Origin: DAOULT01 sp964646625
GTDB lineage: Bacteria; Chloroflexota; Anaerolineae; CAZYHC01
Assembly (NCBI GenBank): GCA_964646625.1
Contig: CAZYHC010000015.1
Location: 1-64,000, forward strand
Length of the DNA: 64,000 nt
Reading direction: 5' to 3'
Positions within the stretch are counted from its first letter, which is position 1. Every line of letters begins with the position of its first letter. The notes beneath the pieces were generated by a model that did no database searches, was not told where the DNA came from, and saw only the letters and a list, made by a program, of their open reading frames with translations. Made by a program: the position numbers and the translations under genes. Below are positions 15,985 to 26,661 of this stretch, piece after piece.

Positions 15985-16959
15985 ATGACCGAAAGTGCAC
16001 CACTTGAAGTGCGATTGAAAAGGAGAATGGAAGAACTTGCCTCTTTACAGGAGGTGATTAAGCTCATCACCAGCACGCTGGAATTGGACGAGGTGCTGGG
16101 CCTCATTTTGGAAGCCATCACCAAGGCTTTGGGATTTGAGTTTGTGGAGCTGGACCTGGTGGATGAAGAAGCAGGGGTGGTGCGGGCGGCGCGAGGAGTG
16201 AACATCTCCGCGCAGCAGCTTGCCAACTCCGTCCAGCCCCTGGACAGCCCGGACATCATGGCTGACATCATCCGCACGGGCCGGACAGAAATTATCGAAG
16301 ACTGGGACCCCCGCTTCAACCGCGAGATGTTCGAGCGCGAAGGCCACGCCGACCTGGTGCGGATCTTCACTCCCTTAAGCGTGCGGGGGAAGAGCATCGG
16401 CCTGGTGGAAACCGGTTACCACAAGGCCCACCGACCCCGCATCGAAGCGGACGAGGTGCAGATGCTTCAGGCCTTCGTCGCCCAGGCGGCCATCGCCATT
16501 GACAACGCCCGACTTTTCGCCCGGATGAACTGCGTCCTGGAGGAGCTGAGAGAAGCCAACGAAGAACAAAAGCGCCTCCTGGAAACCATCCAGGCCCTTT
16601 CTACCCCTATCGTGCCCATCGCCGACGAGATTTTAATCCTGCCCCTCATCGGGAGCGTAGATACCCACCGCGCCGGGCAGATCATGGAAAGCCTGCTGGA
16701 AGGCATCGGGGGTTACCAGGCTGAAACGGTGATAATTGACATCACCGGGGTGCCGATGGTGGATACCAGCGTGGCGAACCATCTCCTTCAGGCGGCGCGG
16801 GCGGCCCGGCTTTTGGGCTCACGGGTCATCCTCACTGGAATCTCCCCGGAGATCGCCCAGACCATCGTCGAACTGGGGGTTGACTTTTCGGGGCTGGTTA
16901 CGCGGCGCAATTTGCAGCAAGGGATTGCTTACGCGATGGGAAAGGCCTGGAAAGGATGA
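15985..16959 (+). CDS. GAF-STAS regulatory protein (RsbR-like)
   Basis: A 324-residue protein. An N-terminal GAF domain (about 20-175, ending with VAQAAIAIDNARLFARM) is linked by a coiled coil to a STAS domain (205-320). The linker ends in STPIVPIADEILILPLIG, typical of RsbR/RsbS-like stressosome proteins. The phosphorylatable position lies in DITGVPMVDTSVANHLL near residue 255, with Thr and Ser present. It likely senses a signal through GAF and works by partner switching. Its stop overlaps the start of the FGGY kinase (ATGA), so both are translated together; such coupling to a sugar kinase is unusual. Confidence 0.83.
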   Translation: MTESAPLEVRLKRRMEELASLQEVIKLITSTLELDEVLGLILEAITKALGFEFVELDLVDEEAGVVRAARGVNISAQQLANSVQPLDSPDIMADIIRTGRTEIIEDWDPRFNREMFEREGHADLVRIFTPLSVRGKSIGLVETGYHKAHRPRIEADEVQMLQAFVAQAAIAIDNARLFARMNCVLEELREANEEQKRLLETIQALSTPIVPIADEILILPLIGSVDTHRAGQIMESLLEGIGGYQAETVIIDITGVPMVDTSVANHLLQAARAARLLGSRVILTGISPEIAQTIVELGVDFSGLVTRRNLQQGIAYAMGKAWKG

Positions 16960-18485
16960 AAAAAGATTTGGTTGTGGGGGTCGATTGCAGCACCACGGCC
17001 AGCAAGGCGGTGGTCTGGGATATGCACGGCCAGCCGGTATCCGAAGGGCGTAAGACTTTCCCCTTGCTCAATCCTTATCCTGCCTGGTGGGAGCAGGAAG
17101 CCGAAGAGTGGTGGGAGGCCACCGCGGACGCCCTGCGGCAGGCCACGTCCACGGTCGAGCCCGGCCGGATAGCAGCCCTCTGTCTGACCCATCAGCGCGA
17201 GACTTTTGTGCCCGTTGATGAACGGGGGAAGCCGTTACGGAACGCCATTCCGTGGATGGATGAGCGGTCAAGGCCCCAGGTGGCTCAAATGGAAAACCTC
17301 TACGGCGAGGAGAAAATCCACCGTTTGACCGGCAAGCCGGTGTCCATGACTCCCTCAGTCTACAAGATCATCTGGATGAAGGAACACGAACCGGCCCTCT
17401 TCGAGCGGGTGTACAAGTATCTGGACGTTCACGCCTACCTGGTGTTCCAGATGACCGGCCAGTTCAAGACTGGCTGGGGCTGCGCCGACCCGCTGGGGGT
17501 GTTCGACATGCAAAATTTTTGCTGGGCGGAGGACTTGCTGGCGGCTCTGGGGCTGCGCCTCGACCAGTTTCCGGAGGCTTTTCCGCCTGGCGCGGTGCTG
17601 GGCGAAGTGGTAGATGAAGCCGCCGCCCAATGTGGGTTGCCGGCCGGCCTGCCGGTGGTAGCCGGCCTGGGCGATGGTCAGGCGGCCGGCCTGGGCGCCA
17701 ACATCACTGGCCCCGGCCAGGCTTACCTCAACCTGGGAACGGCAGTCGTCTCCGGGGCGTACTCGGAAAGCTACGCCACCGACCGGGCCTTCAGAACGAT
17801 GGGCGGAGGCATCCCCCGCACCTACCTGCTGGAAACGGACCTTAAATGGGGCACCTATATTATCAACTGGTTTGTCGATAAGTTCGGGGCCGTCGAGCCC
17901 CAGTTGAACCTCTCGGCCGAGGAGATTCTGGAGGCCGCGGCCAGGAAACTTCCAGCGGGGTCGATGGGGCTGATGTTGGTGCCCTATTGGGGCGATGTCA
18001 TGAACCCCTACTGGGACCCGGCCGCCGGCGGGATCATTGTCGGGTGGAGAGGAAGCCACGAGCGCCCCCACCTGTATCGGGCCATCCTGGAGGGCATTGC
18101 TTTCGAGCAGCGGTTAGCCACCACTGGCGTGGAGGAGGCCGCGGGCTTCACCATCGATGGTTACGTGGTCATGGGCGGAGGCTCAAAAAGCCCCCTGTGG
18201 TGCCAGATCGTAGCCGACGTGACCGGCAAGGCCGTCACCGTGGGCCAGAGCGCGGAGGCTACCTGTCTGGGAGCGGCTATCCTGGCCGCCAGTGCGGCCG
18301 GGCTTTACCCCGGCATTCGCCAGGCGGCGGCAGCTATGGTGCACCTGGGCCAAACCTACCAGCCCCATGGGAAGACCGGCCTTATCTACGACAGGCTCTT
18401 CGAGGAAGTTTATCGCCACCTCTTCCCGGCCCTGCGTCCTTACCTCGACCGGTTGACGGCCTTGACCTATGGGGAGGGCGATTAA
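16956..18485 (+). CDS. FGGY-family carbohydrate kinase (xylulokinase-like), copy 1
   Basis: A 509-residue ATP-dependent sugar or polyol kinase of the FGGY family. VGVDCSTTASKAVVWD at residues 7-22 is the phosphate 1 loop, CLTHQRETFVPVDE near 70 the substrate region, AGLGDGQAAGLGANI near 230 the catalytic Asp segment, and VVMGGGSKSPLWCQIVAD near 405 the adenosine motif. It is a close paralogue of the kinase at 45960-47492 (for example KDLVV-x-VDCST and WGCADP-x-GVFDM are shared). The substrate (xylulose, ribulose, erythritol or another polyol) cannot be read from the sequence. Confidence 0.87.
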   Translation: MKKDLVVGVDCSTTASKAVVWDMHGQPVSEGRKTFPLLNPYPAWWEQEAEEWWEATADALRQATSTVEPGRIAALCLTHQRETFVPVDERGKPLRNAIPWMDERSRPQVAQMENLYGEEKIHRLTGKPVSMTPSVYKIIWMKEHEPALFERVYKYLDVHAYLVFQMTGQFKTGWGCADPLGVFDMQNFCWAEDLLAALGLRLDQFPEAFPPGAVLGEVVDEAAAQCGLPAGLPVVAGLGDGQAAGLGANITGPGQAYLNLGTAVVSGAYSESYATDRAFRTMGGGIPRTYLLETDLKWGTYIINWFVDKFGAVEPQLNLSAEEILEAAARKLPAGSMGLMLVPYWGDVMNPYWDPAAGGIIVGWRGSHERPHLYRAILEGIAFEQRLATTGVEEAAGFTIDGYVVMGGGSKSPLWCQIVADVTGKAVTVGQSAEATCLGAAILAASAAGLYPGIRQAAAAMVHLGQTYQPHGKTGLIYDRLFEEVYRHLFPALRPYLDRLTALTYGEGD

Positions 18486-18500
18486 AGTAGTGTACAAATC

Positions 18501-18529
18501 TTGCCTTTTCAGCAATTTTCGGTTATAAT
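18501..18529 (+). promoter_or_regulatory. Sigma-70 promoter for the LysM protein
   Basis: TTGCCT (18501-18506), a 17-base spacer and a perfect TATAAT (18524-18529). The start codon is at 18734, so the leader is about 200 bases, long enough for RNA-level control. Confidence 0.7.
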
Positions 18530-18578
18530 TATCAGTGACTCCCCCATCGTGGTTAAGGTGATCGTCGGCGGTAGTAGA

Positions 18579-18602
18579 GGACGTTTTCTGGCGTCCCTTT
18601 TC
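18579..18602 (+). promoter_or_regulatory. Attenuator-like hairpin in the LysM leader
   Basis: A short stem ggacg/cgtcc followed by a T-rich run (ccttttc), about 45 bases into the leader. It resembles a weak terminator. No known riboswitch core was recognised in 18536-18733. Confidence 0.35.
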
Positions 18603-18733
18603 ACCTTCTTCCAGACTCGTTTCCCCACACTGGATCGATAGGCCTGTGGACGGGTGCTTCTCCGCTACGTTTCTGAACCCGAAAGCACGTTCGCCCTTCG
18701 CCCGTCCGCAGAGTTTTCTGAAGGAGGAGCCCC

Positions 18734-19201
18734 ATGAACTTCAGTTCTCTCCGTTCTGGCTTTTGCCCTCCCCGCCTCTGGAGCAAGATGGTTGTCGTTC
18801 TCCTGGCTCTCTGCCTGCTGACCGGGCTCAGCGTCCAGGTAGCTCAGGCTGCTCCCCCGGCTGATGGCCCCGTCTACCACTACGTCCAACGGGGCGAAAC
18901 TTTGGCCTCCATTGGACGTCGCTACGGGGTCAGCTACTGGGCTATTGCCCAGGCCAACAGCCTCAGCAATCCTAACCGCATCTACGCTGGTCAAACCCTG
19001 GTCATCCCCACCAGTGGATGGTATGGTGGATGGTATCAGCCCTATACCTCCCATGCCTATACCTATGGCTATGGCTATAAGCCCTACTACGGCTATAGCT
19101 ATTCTTACTCCTACTATCCGTACTACTACCCCGGGTATTGCTCCTGGGGATGGTACTACCCATACTATTCGTATCGTTCTTGCCGCTACTGCGATCCCTG
19201 A
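18734..19201 (+). CDS. Secreted LysM protein with a Tyr-rich tail
   Basis: A 155-residue exported protein. Residues 18-43 are a signal peptide (KMVVVLLALCLLTGLSVQV, then AQAAPP with an AxA cleavage site). Residues 48-94 are one LysM domain (YVQRGETLASIGRRYGVS to YAGQTLVIP), which binds peptidoglycan or other GlcNAc polymers. The last 60 residues are a low-complexity Tyr/Gly/Ser/Pro tail with YGYGYKPYYGYSYSYSYY and three Cys. Such a tail could be sticky or cross-linked at the cell surface; that is inference. It has its own promoter and an aaggaggag site. Confidence 0.82.
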   Translation: MNFSSLRSGFCPPRLWSKMVVVLLALCLLTGLSVQVAQAAPPADGPVYHYVQRGETLASIGRRYGVSYWAIAQANSLSNPNRIYAGQTLVIPTSGWYGGWYQPYTSHAYTYGYGYKPYYGYSYSYSYYPYYYPGYCSWGWYYPYYSYRSCRYCDP

Positions 19202-19246
19202 GTTTAGAGCCACGATGGGGGAGAGCCATTTGAGTGGGAGGAGAGA

Positions 19247-19276
19247 GAAAAAAAGGGGCTGGTGGGACGAGCCCCT
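19247..19276 (-). terminator. Intrinsic terminator of folD
   Basis: On the minus strand AGGGGCT pairs with AGCCCCT around a 9-base loop, followed by seven T. It lies 20 bases after the folD stop. Confidence 0.85.
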
Positions 19277-19296
19277 CAGCCCCTCCGAGAGTTTTC

Positions 19297-20178
19297 TCAC
19301 TTCACCTGCCTTCTGGCCGCCTCGATCACATTTTTCATCAGCATAATATTGGTCATCGGTCCGGTGCCGCCTGGCACCGGGGTGATCATGGCCGCCACTT
19401 CTTGGGCCGCTTCAAAATCCACGTCGCCGAGCATCTGGCCTTCCTCGTCAAAGTTGACCCCGAAGTCGATGACCACCGCTCCGGGCTTGATCCAGTCGCC
19501 CTTGATCATCTGCGCCCGGCCCACCGCCGCGCACAGAACGTCCGCCTGGCGGCAAACGGCGTCCAGGTTGGCGGTGCGTGAGTGGCAGAGGGTCACGGTG
19601 GCGTTCTGCTGGAGCAGGAGAAGGGCCATGGGCTTGCCCACGATGTTAGACCGCCCGACCACCACGGCCCTTGTGCCTTCCAGTGCCACGCCGTTCCGCC
19701 GCAGGATCTCCATTCCTCCGGCCGGCGTAGCGGGCACAAAGTATGGTTCCACCCCCGGCGGGCGGCCGGTAGGGGCCACCTGGGCCAGTCGCCCGGCATT
19801 GACGGGGTGGACGCCGTCCACGTCCTTGTCCGGCGAAAGGGCCGCCTTGACCGCCGCCTCGTCGATGCCCTTGGGCAGCGGCTCCTGGACCATGATGCCG
19901 TGCACCTCCGGGTCGGCGTTGAGCCTGGTCACCAGGGCCACGATCTCCTGCTGGCTGGCCGTTTCCGGCAGAGTGTGCAGGCTGAAACCCATCCCGCGCT
20001 TCTCGAAAGTACTCCGAATGGCTTTAGCGTAGCTGACCGAGGCCGGGTCCTCTCCGGCCCGCACTACGGCGATAGTGGGGGCAAAACCGTGTTCCTCCTT
20101 GAACTGGCCTACCTCCTGATCGAGCTCCCCGCGCATGGTTTTGGCCAGGGCTTTCCCATCCAGGATCGTTGCGCTCAT
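19297..20178 (-). CDS. folD: Bifunctional methylene-THF dehydrogenase / methenyl-THF cyclohydrolase
   Basis: A 293-residue FolD. Catalytic Tyr and Lys lie in SVSYAKAIRSTFEKRG near residue 50, the Asp in DKDVDGVHPVNAGRL near 120, and the NADP-binding turn in VVVGRSNIVGKPMALLLL near 165. The C-terminal TPVPGGTGPMTNIMLMKN is diagnostic. It interconverts methylene-, methenyl- and formyl-tetrahydrofolate in the cytoplasm. It is next to fchA, with only the assembly gap between them, and has its own terminator. The ATG at 20178 is followed by the usual short N-terminus (MSATILDGKALA). Upstream in-frame codons run into poor sequence. Confidence 0.95.
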   Translation of the reverse strand: MSATILDGKALAKTMRGELDQEVGQFKEEHGFAPTIAVVRAGEDPASVSYAKAIRSTFEKRGMGFSLHTLPETASQQEIVALVTRLNADPEVHGIMVQEPLPKGIDEAAVKAALSPDKDVDGVHPVNAGRLAQVAPTGRPPGVEPYFVPATPAGGMEILRRNGVALEGTRAVVVGRSNIVGKPMALLLLQQNATVTLCHSRTANLDAVCRQADVLCAAVGRAQMIKGDWIKPGAVVIDFGVNFDEEGQMLGDVDFEAAQEVAAMITPVPGGTGPMTNIMLMKNVIEAARRQVK

Positions 20179-20364
20179 CTTAGCTGAACCTCCTGAGTTT
20201 TTTACCGGGGGTCCGGCCCCGCCGAAAGGCCCGGCCCCCGCGGGGGTTTTATTGGGAAACACCACCGGGGTGGGATANNNNNNNNNNGTGGCCCACTTTT
20301 TCCCCAACCCGCCTTTTTTTTTCCCGGGGGGCCCCCCCCACCAACGGGCCGGCACCCCTTCGGG
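20179..20364. other. Scaffold gap (10 N at 20278-20287) with suspect flanks
   Basis: Ten N at 20278-20287 mark an assembly join. The flanks are full of homopolymer runs of G, C and T unlike the rest of the window, so they are probably low-quality contig ends. The true distance between folD and fchA is unknown. Confidence 0.9.
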
Positions 20365-20991
20365 TTATAGCTTCTCAACCACCAGGTCGTAGATCTCATC
20401 TTTCAGAGCCGGTTTGCCCGCCAACAGAGCGTCCAGCCGGCCCTGATTTTCGGCCACAAACGCTTCATCTTCAATCCAGCCCAGATTGATGAGCACGTTA
20501 AGGGCCGCGCTCCGCAGGCCGGCCTCAGCCATCAGAACGGCTACCCCGGCGTCGCTGACGGCGTTGAGGTTGCCCTTTTCCGCCGCCGGGCGGCAGAGGT
20601 CTATGACCCTGACGCAGGCTGCGGCCACTCGCAGGGGCACGTCGGTAGCGTTCTTCAGGGCCTTGTCCATCGCTTCGGCACGGGCGGCCTTCTTTTCCTC
20701 GGTATCGCGGGGCATCTTCATGGCTTCGGAGACTTTGGTGTAAGCCGCCACGTCAGCCTCCAGAAGAGCGATCAGCTCGTGACGCAGAGCCTCGGACTGC
20801 TCCAACATGGCCTTGACATCGTCCTGCACCGCGGCGTACTTTTTCTTCCCTACGGTCAGGTTGCAGACCATGCTTATCAGGGCCGCGCCCAAAGCCCCGG
20901 ATAGGGCCGCCACACTGCCCCCCCCTGGAGCCGGCGCCGAGCTCGACAGCTCGTCCAGAAAAGTGGTTACCGATTTTTCGGTTAAAGACAT
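20365..20991 (-). CDS. fchA: Methenyl-THF cyclohydrolase / formimidoyl-THF cyclodeaminase
   Basis: A 208-residue FchA family protein (PF04961). The N-terminal FLDELSSSAPAPGGGSVAALSGALGAAL holds the family signature, and the helical C-terminal part (GNLNAVSDAGVAVLMAEAGLRSA) is typical. It catalyses cyclodeamination of formimino-THF or the cyclohydrolase step, feeding one-carbon units. In Chloroflexota and acetogens it sits with folD and other folate genes. The last codons come right after the suspect assembly flank but form a complete frame. Confidence 0.93.
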   Translation of the reverse strand: MSLTEKSVTTFLDELSSSAPAPGGGSVAALSGALGAALISMVCNLTVGKKKYAAVQDDVKAMLEQSEALRHELIALLEADVAAYTKVSEAMKMPRDTEEKKAARAEAMDKALKNATDVPLRVAAACVRVIDLCRPAAEKGNLNAVSDAGVAVLMAEAGLRSAALNVLINLGWIEDEAFVAENQGRLDALLAGKPALKDEIYDLVVEKL

Positions 20992-21004
20992 TGTTTGTTC
21001 CTCC

Positions 21005-22144
21005 TTATGAATTATTATTTACTACAATATCAGTTTTATAGCTGCCAACACCTGGCAGGATAAAGTAAAAAACGCTGCCTTGCCCGATCTCACTCTCTAC
21101 CCCAACCTGCCCCCTGAGCTTTTCCATGATCCGCTGTACGATGGATAAGCCCAGGCCGTGCCCCTCGGCGCGGACCTGGTCGAGCCGTGTGAAGGGCGTG
21201 AACAATCGTGCCCGCTCCTCTGGGGTCAGGCCAGAACCATTGTCCCGCACCCAGAAGCGCACTGAGCCATCGGCCTGAACCGTGGCCCCCAGTTCCACGC
21301 GCGGAGGCTGCCCCCCATACTTGATGGCATTGCTGGCATAGTTGGCCCATACTTCTTCGATCCAGGGAGCGTAGCCCAATGCCAGCGGCCAGTCAGGGGG
21401 CACGATGAGCTCGGCCTGGTAATCCTCAATCATATATGCCAGGCGCCGCTGCACCCTGGCTACGATGTCGGCCATATCCAGAGGGTTCATCTTCGCTTCC
21501 TCCTGGCGTATGCTAGCCAGCAATAATAACTCGTCAATAATGTTGCCCATTTCGTGGCCCGTCTGCATAATAACTTCCAGGAATTTCTGGATCTCCTCCA
21601 GAGGCATGGTGTCCCAACTTTCTTGCAGAAAGCTGGCGTAACCAACGACGTTACCCAACGGGTCCTTAAGATCGTGGGCCACGGTGTGCACGTAAGCATC
21701 CAATTCCGCGATCAGCTCATCGCGCTCGATAATCTGCTGCTGGAGTTTGTTTTGCAGCTCGCGGATGGTCAGGTGGGTGTTGATGCGGGCCAATACCTCC
21801 TCGACCTGAACGGGCTTGGTGATGTAATCCACCGCCCCGATGGCCAATCCTTTGACCTTATCCAGCGTATCGGACAGCGCCGTCATGAAAATGACGGGGA
21901 TGTCCCTGACTGTTTCATCTTCCTTCAAGCGTCGGCAGGTTTCAAAGCCATCGATACCGGGCATCAACACATCCAGGAGGATGACATCGGGTCTGGCGTA
22001 GCTGACTCGCTTGAGAGCGCTTTCGCCATCCTCAGCGACCAATACTCTGAAGCCGGAATCCCGCAAATACTCAAACAACACCCCTAGATTGGTGGGATTG
22101 TCATCGACGATTAAAATCGTGGCTTTTTCTTTGTTATCCGTCAT
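21005..22144 (-). CDS. Response-regulator / histidine-kinase hybrid (REC-HisKA-HATPase)
   Basis: A 379-residue soluble protein. A receiver domain is first (10-125), with TILIVDDNPTN, the phospho-acceptor Asp in VILLDVLMPGIDG near 55 and the Lys in VDYITKPV. A coiled coil follows, then an H-box with His (VHTVAHDLKDPLGNVVGYA near 155) and an ATPase domain with an N-box (WANYASNAIKYGG) and G-boxes (VRDNGSGLTPEE, GHGLGLSIVQRI). REC-first kinases receive phosphate from another kinase and relay it. Its neighbour, the hybrid kinase upstream on the same strand, is the likely partner. Confidence 0.9.
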   Translation of the reverse strand: MTDNKEKATILIVDDNPTNLGVLFEYLRDSGFRVLVAEDGESALKRVSYARPDVILLDVLMPGIDGFETCRRLKEDETVRDIPVIFMTALSDTLDKVKGLAIGAVDYITKPVQVEEVLARINTHLTIRELQNKLQQQIIERDELIAELDAYVHTVAHDLKDPLGNVVGYASFLQESWDTMPLEEIQKFLEVIMQTGHEMGNIIDELLLLASIRQEEAKMNPLDMADIVARVQRRLAYMIEDYQAELIVPPDWPLALGYAPWIEEVWANYASNAIKYGGQPPRVELGATVQADGSVRFWVRDNGSGLTPEERARLFTPFTRLDQVRAEGHGLGLSIVQRIMEKLRGQVGVESEIGQGSVFYFILPGVGSYKTDIVVNNNS

Positions 22145-22211
22145 CGGCCCCTTGTCTTCCCCCAGTTACTCACCTCGGTCGTGGTAACCGCCCCCGCCCG
22201 ATGAGCGCTGG

Positions 22212-24563
<2,352 letters not shown>

Positions 24564-24618
24564 AACAGTCCTCCCAGGTGTAAGCACCTGACGGCTCACC
24601 TTAAGTCACGTGGTAATA

Positions 24619-26094
24619 TTACTTACGTCCAGGATGACAGGCCATGACCCTGGCCAGTATGCGCTCAAGCTCTTCCCCGGCCTCCGCCTTCACGACCCTG
24701 ACCATACCCGGGCCATGTGGCCGCCAGCGCTCGGCAATAAGTGGATAACTATCGTCGGCAAAGATATCTATGGTGGGCACCCCAAGGGCCGCAGCGACGT
24801 GTTGACCGGCAGAATCGTACCCGATATACTCGTCGCTGGCCGCAATCAGGGCGCAGAACAGGCCGACCCCTCCCTGCCAGGCCAGGACATCGGCCCGGAT
24901 GGCCTCCCTCCCCAGCGCCTCCGAGGCATTGTTTTGGTCGAACTCAACCACCGTCTGGCCTCTCTCCCTCAAGGCCTTAGCCAACCTGGCGGCCCGCTCG
25001 ATCTCTTCCTGGCCGACCCCCTTGGCCAGGATCACCGTCCCGCCGTGGTCTATAAGGCTCAAAAGCAACCTTTCCTCGAAAGGGTCGCCCACCCTCTTGC
25101 GCCTGTTGCCCCCCACCCCAAAGTTGACGCTCACCAGATGGGAGCCTCCGCCATTGCGGAGCCTCTGTCCCAAAGCCCGGCCCAGCGCCCGATCCTCCTG
25201 GCGCAGACTGACGTAAGGATAAAGCTCATCTTCCTGGCCGGTAAGCTCGTTTAGCCAGCTCACCGTGAGCTGGCTGATGCCCTCTATTCCCGCCCTCCTG
25301 TAGCCACGACTCTCAAAGAAGCAATACCGCGATTCGTCTTCCACCAGGGGGAAAATGCCCAGTTGGGTGAGCCTGGAATCGGGGTCCACGATCAGGTATT
25401 CTTCGGGCTTCAGATCTGTAGTCTCCTCGTCTACGGCTGCCAGGACGTCGAGCCAACTGTTGAGCCGCTCGATCAACCCTCCATCCCTTTCGTATTGGAT
25501 ACCACGCACCCTGACCCCGCTGAATAACTGTCCCATCTGTGGGTCGGCCAGCAGGACCAGCTCGGCCTGGGGAAAGACGCGCTTCATCTTCGCCAGCACG
25601 ACGCTGGTGACCGCCACCTCCGCCCCCAAAGTCACCCTGGACAGGACCAACACCTTCCTGACAGAACGATCCACAGGGATAGAACGGCGGAGCTTGGTCC
25701 TGGCCTTGCGTTCCAGCAGGTGGTGCTCGGTCAGCAGGCCGAATCGTCTCAGCTCCACGTCCAGGGCTCTCCCGGCCGGCAGACAACGACAGAAATCGAC
25801 CACCTGGGCGAAGATTCTATCATACAGAGGGCAATAGTCCGGGTCAAAGGAATCGCTCAACCTCTCCACCAGAAAGGAGAAGATACCCCTGAGCCCCGGC
25901 CGGGCCAGGCTCTCGTCGTCCAGGGTGGCGATTTCGCACAGCAGGGTGATAGCCTCCCGCAGGTAGCCGCCTGTGCGGTGGTAGTGGTCCATGAAGTCGG
26001 AAGCGGCTCGCATAGACAGACGCGCCGTGGCCTCGGCGGCGAGGTGCCCTTCTGCTTTGAGCCTTCTGAATTCTGCCAGGTCGGTGTGCATCAT
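24619..26094 (-). CDS. Glycosyltransferase family 9-like protein
   Basis: A 491-residue protein whose C-terminal two-thirds resemble GT-B heptosyltransferases (GT9). VLVLSRVTLGAEVAVTSVVLAKMKRVFPQAELVLLADP near 145-180 is the first Rossmann half. VSVNFGVGGNRRKRVGDPFEERLL near 320 and YIGYDSAGQHVAAALGVPTIDIFAD near 435 match the donor-binding end (the D-S-A-G-x-H motif). The N-terminal 140 residues are helical and unrecognised. It may add a sugar to a surface glycan. Its ATG overlaps the antitoxin stop by 4 bases, so it is in one transcript with the toxin-antitoxin pair and the methyltransferase. Confidence 0.72.
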   Translation of the reverse strand: MMHTDLAEFRRLKAEGHLAAEATARLSMRAASDFMDHYHRTGGYLREAITLLCEIATLDDESLARPGLRGIFSFLVERLSDSFDPDYCPLYDRIFAQVVDFCRCLPAGRALDVELRRFGLLTEHHLLERKARTKLRRSIPVDRSVRKVLVLSRVTLGAEVAVTSVVLAKMKRVFPQAELVLLADPQMGQLFSGVRVRGIQYERDGGLIERLNSWLDVLAAVDEETTDLKPEEYLIVDPDSRLTQLGIFPLVEDESRYCFFESRGYRRAGIEGISQLTVSWLNELTGQEDELYPYVSLRQEDRALGRALGQRLRNGGGSHLVSVNFGVGGNRRKRVGDPFEERLLLSLIDHGGTVILAKGVGQEEIERAARLAKALRERGQTVVEFDQNNASEALGREAIRADVLAWQGGVGLFCALIAASDEYIGYDSAGQHVAAALGVPTIDIFADDSYPLIAERWRPHGPGMVRVVKAEAGEELERILARVMACHPGRK

Positions 26095-26390
26095 TTCTCG
26101 CTTTTTGGGTGCGCAGCCAGGTCAAGTTCCTGTACCTTCTCGTTTAGCCAAAGGTTAACCAACGTCTCTGAGGACACACCCTGAGTATAAGCCTGAGCAG
26201 CAATTTTCCTGGCTAACTCCGGCTCTAAAGCGACCAGATATTGGTGCCGACGGATATCAACCTCAAACTCTGCGTCGCGTAGAAATTCATCGTAGTCGGC
26301 CAGGCTATGTGTGTCCCAGAAGTCCTGCAACTCTTCAAGGCTGTGAAACTCTTCGGGGATCGGCTCGCGTTGCTTTTCACTTCTTGCCAT
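26091..26390 (-). CDS. BrnA/CopG-type antitoxin
   Basis: A 99-residue protein. The first part has IPEEFHSLEELQDFWDTHSLADYDE, typical of CopG/BrnA-type antitoxins. The C-terminal ribbon-helix-helix (DIRRHQYLVALEPELARKIAAQA followed by VSSETLVNLWLNEKV) binds DNA and represses the operon. It overlaps the toxin by 14 bases and the downstream glycosyltransferase by 4. Order toxin-antitoxin is that of brnTA. Confidence 0.78.
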   Translation of the reverse strand: MARSEKQREPIPEEFHSLEELQDFWDTHSLADYDEFLRDAEFEVDIRRHQYLVALEPELARKIAAQAYTQGVSSETLVNLWLNEKVQELDLAAHPKSEK

Positions 26391-26661
26391 ATCGCCTTCG
26401 TTCCTTTCTGTCCATATCTCTTGCGCTGAGGATCAAAGCTTCCCCCGTCTTTTTATAAATGAAAAACACGACGAGATAACGTCCTGAATCGGTACGGCCA
26501 TATGCAGCGTAAAGGTTTTCACCCTCAAATCTGCCCCGTTCCACGAATTTGAAACGCGGCCGGCCGGTGAAAATCTGTTCCACTTCATATGTACTCACAT
26601 TGTGCTTCCATGCTAATTTATCTATCACATCCTTTAGCCAGGTAACGCCAGAGATTCTCAT
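26377..26661 (-). CDS. BrnT-like toxin
   Basis: A 94-residue basic protein. ISGVTWLKDVIDKLAWKHNVS near the start, VEQIFTGRPRFKFVERG in the middle and YLVVFFIYKKTGEALILSARDMDRKERRRY at the end follow the BrnT pattern (a RelE-fold RNase), including the A-R-x-M/A-x-x-x-E-R-R-x-Y tail. The ATG at 26661 is inside the end of the methyltransferase gene (44-base overlap), so the pair has nested into an existing operon. The longer upstream frame is only a shadow of the methyltransferase. Confidence 0.78.
   Translation of the reverse strand: MRISGVTWLKDVIDKLAWKHNVSTYEVEQIFTGRPRFKFVERGRFEGENLYAAYGRTDSGRYLVVFFIYKKTGEALILSARDMDRKERRRYGKK

Noticed and set aside
15617..16003. N-terminal extension of the multi-PAS sensor to 16003
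   Set aside because: The extension translates repeats and promoter elements and overlaps the divergent gene; the ATG at 15616 has a good ribosome site.
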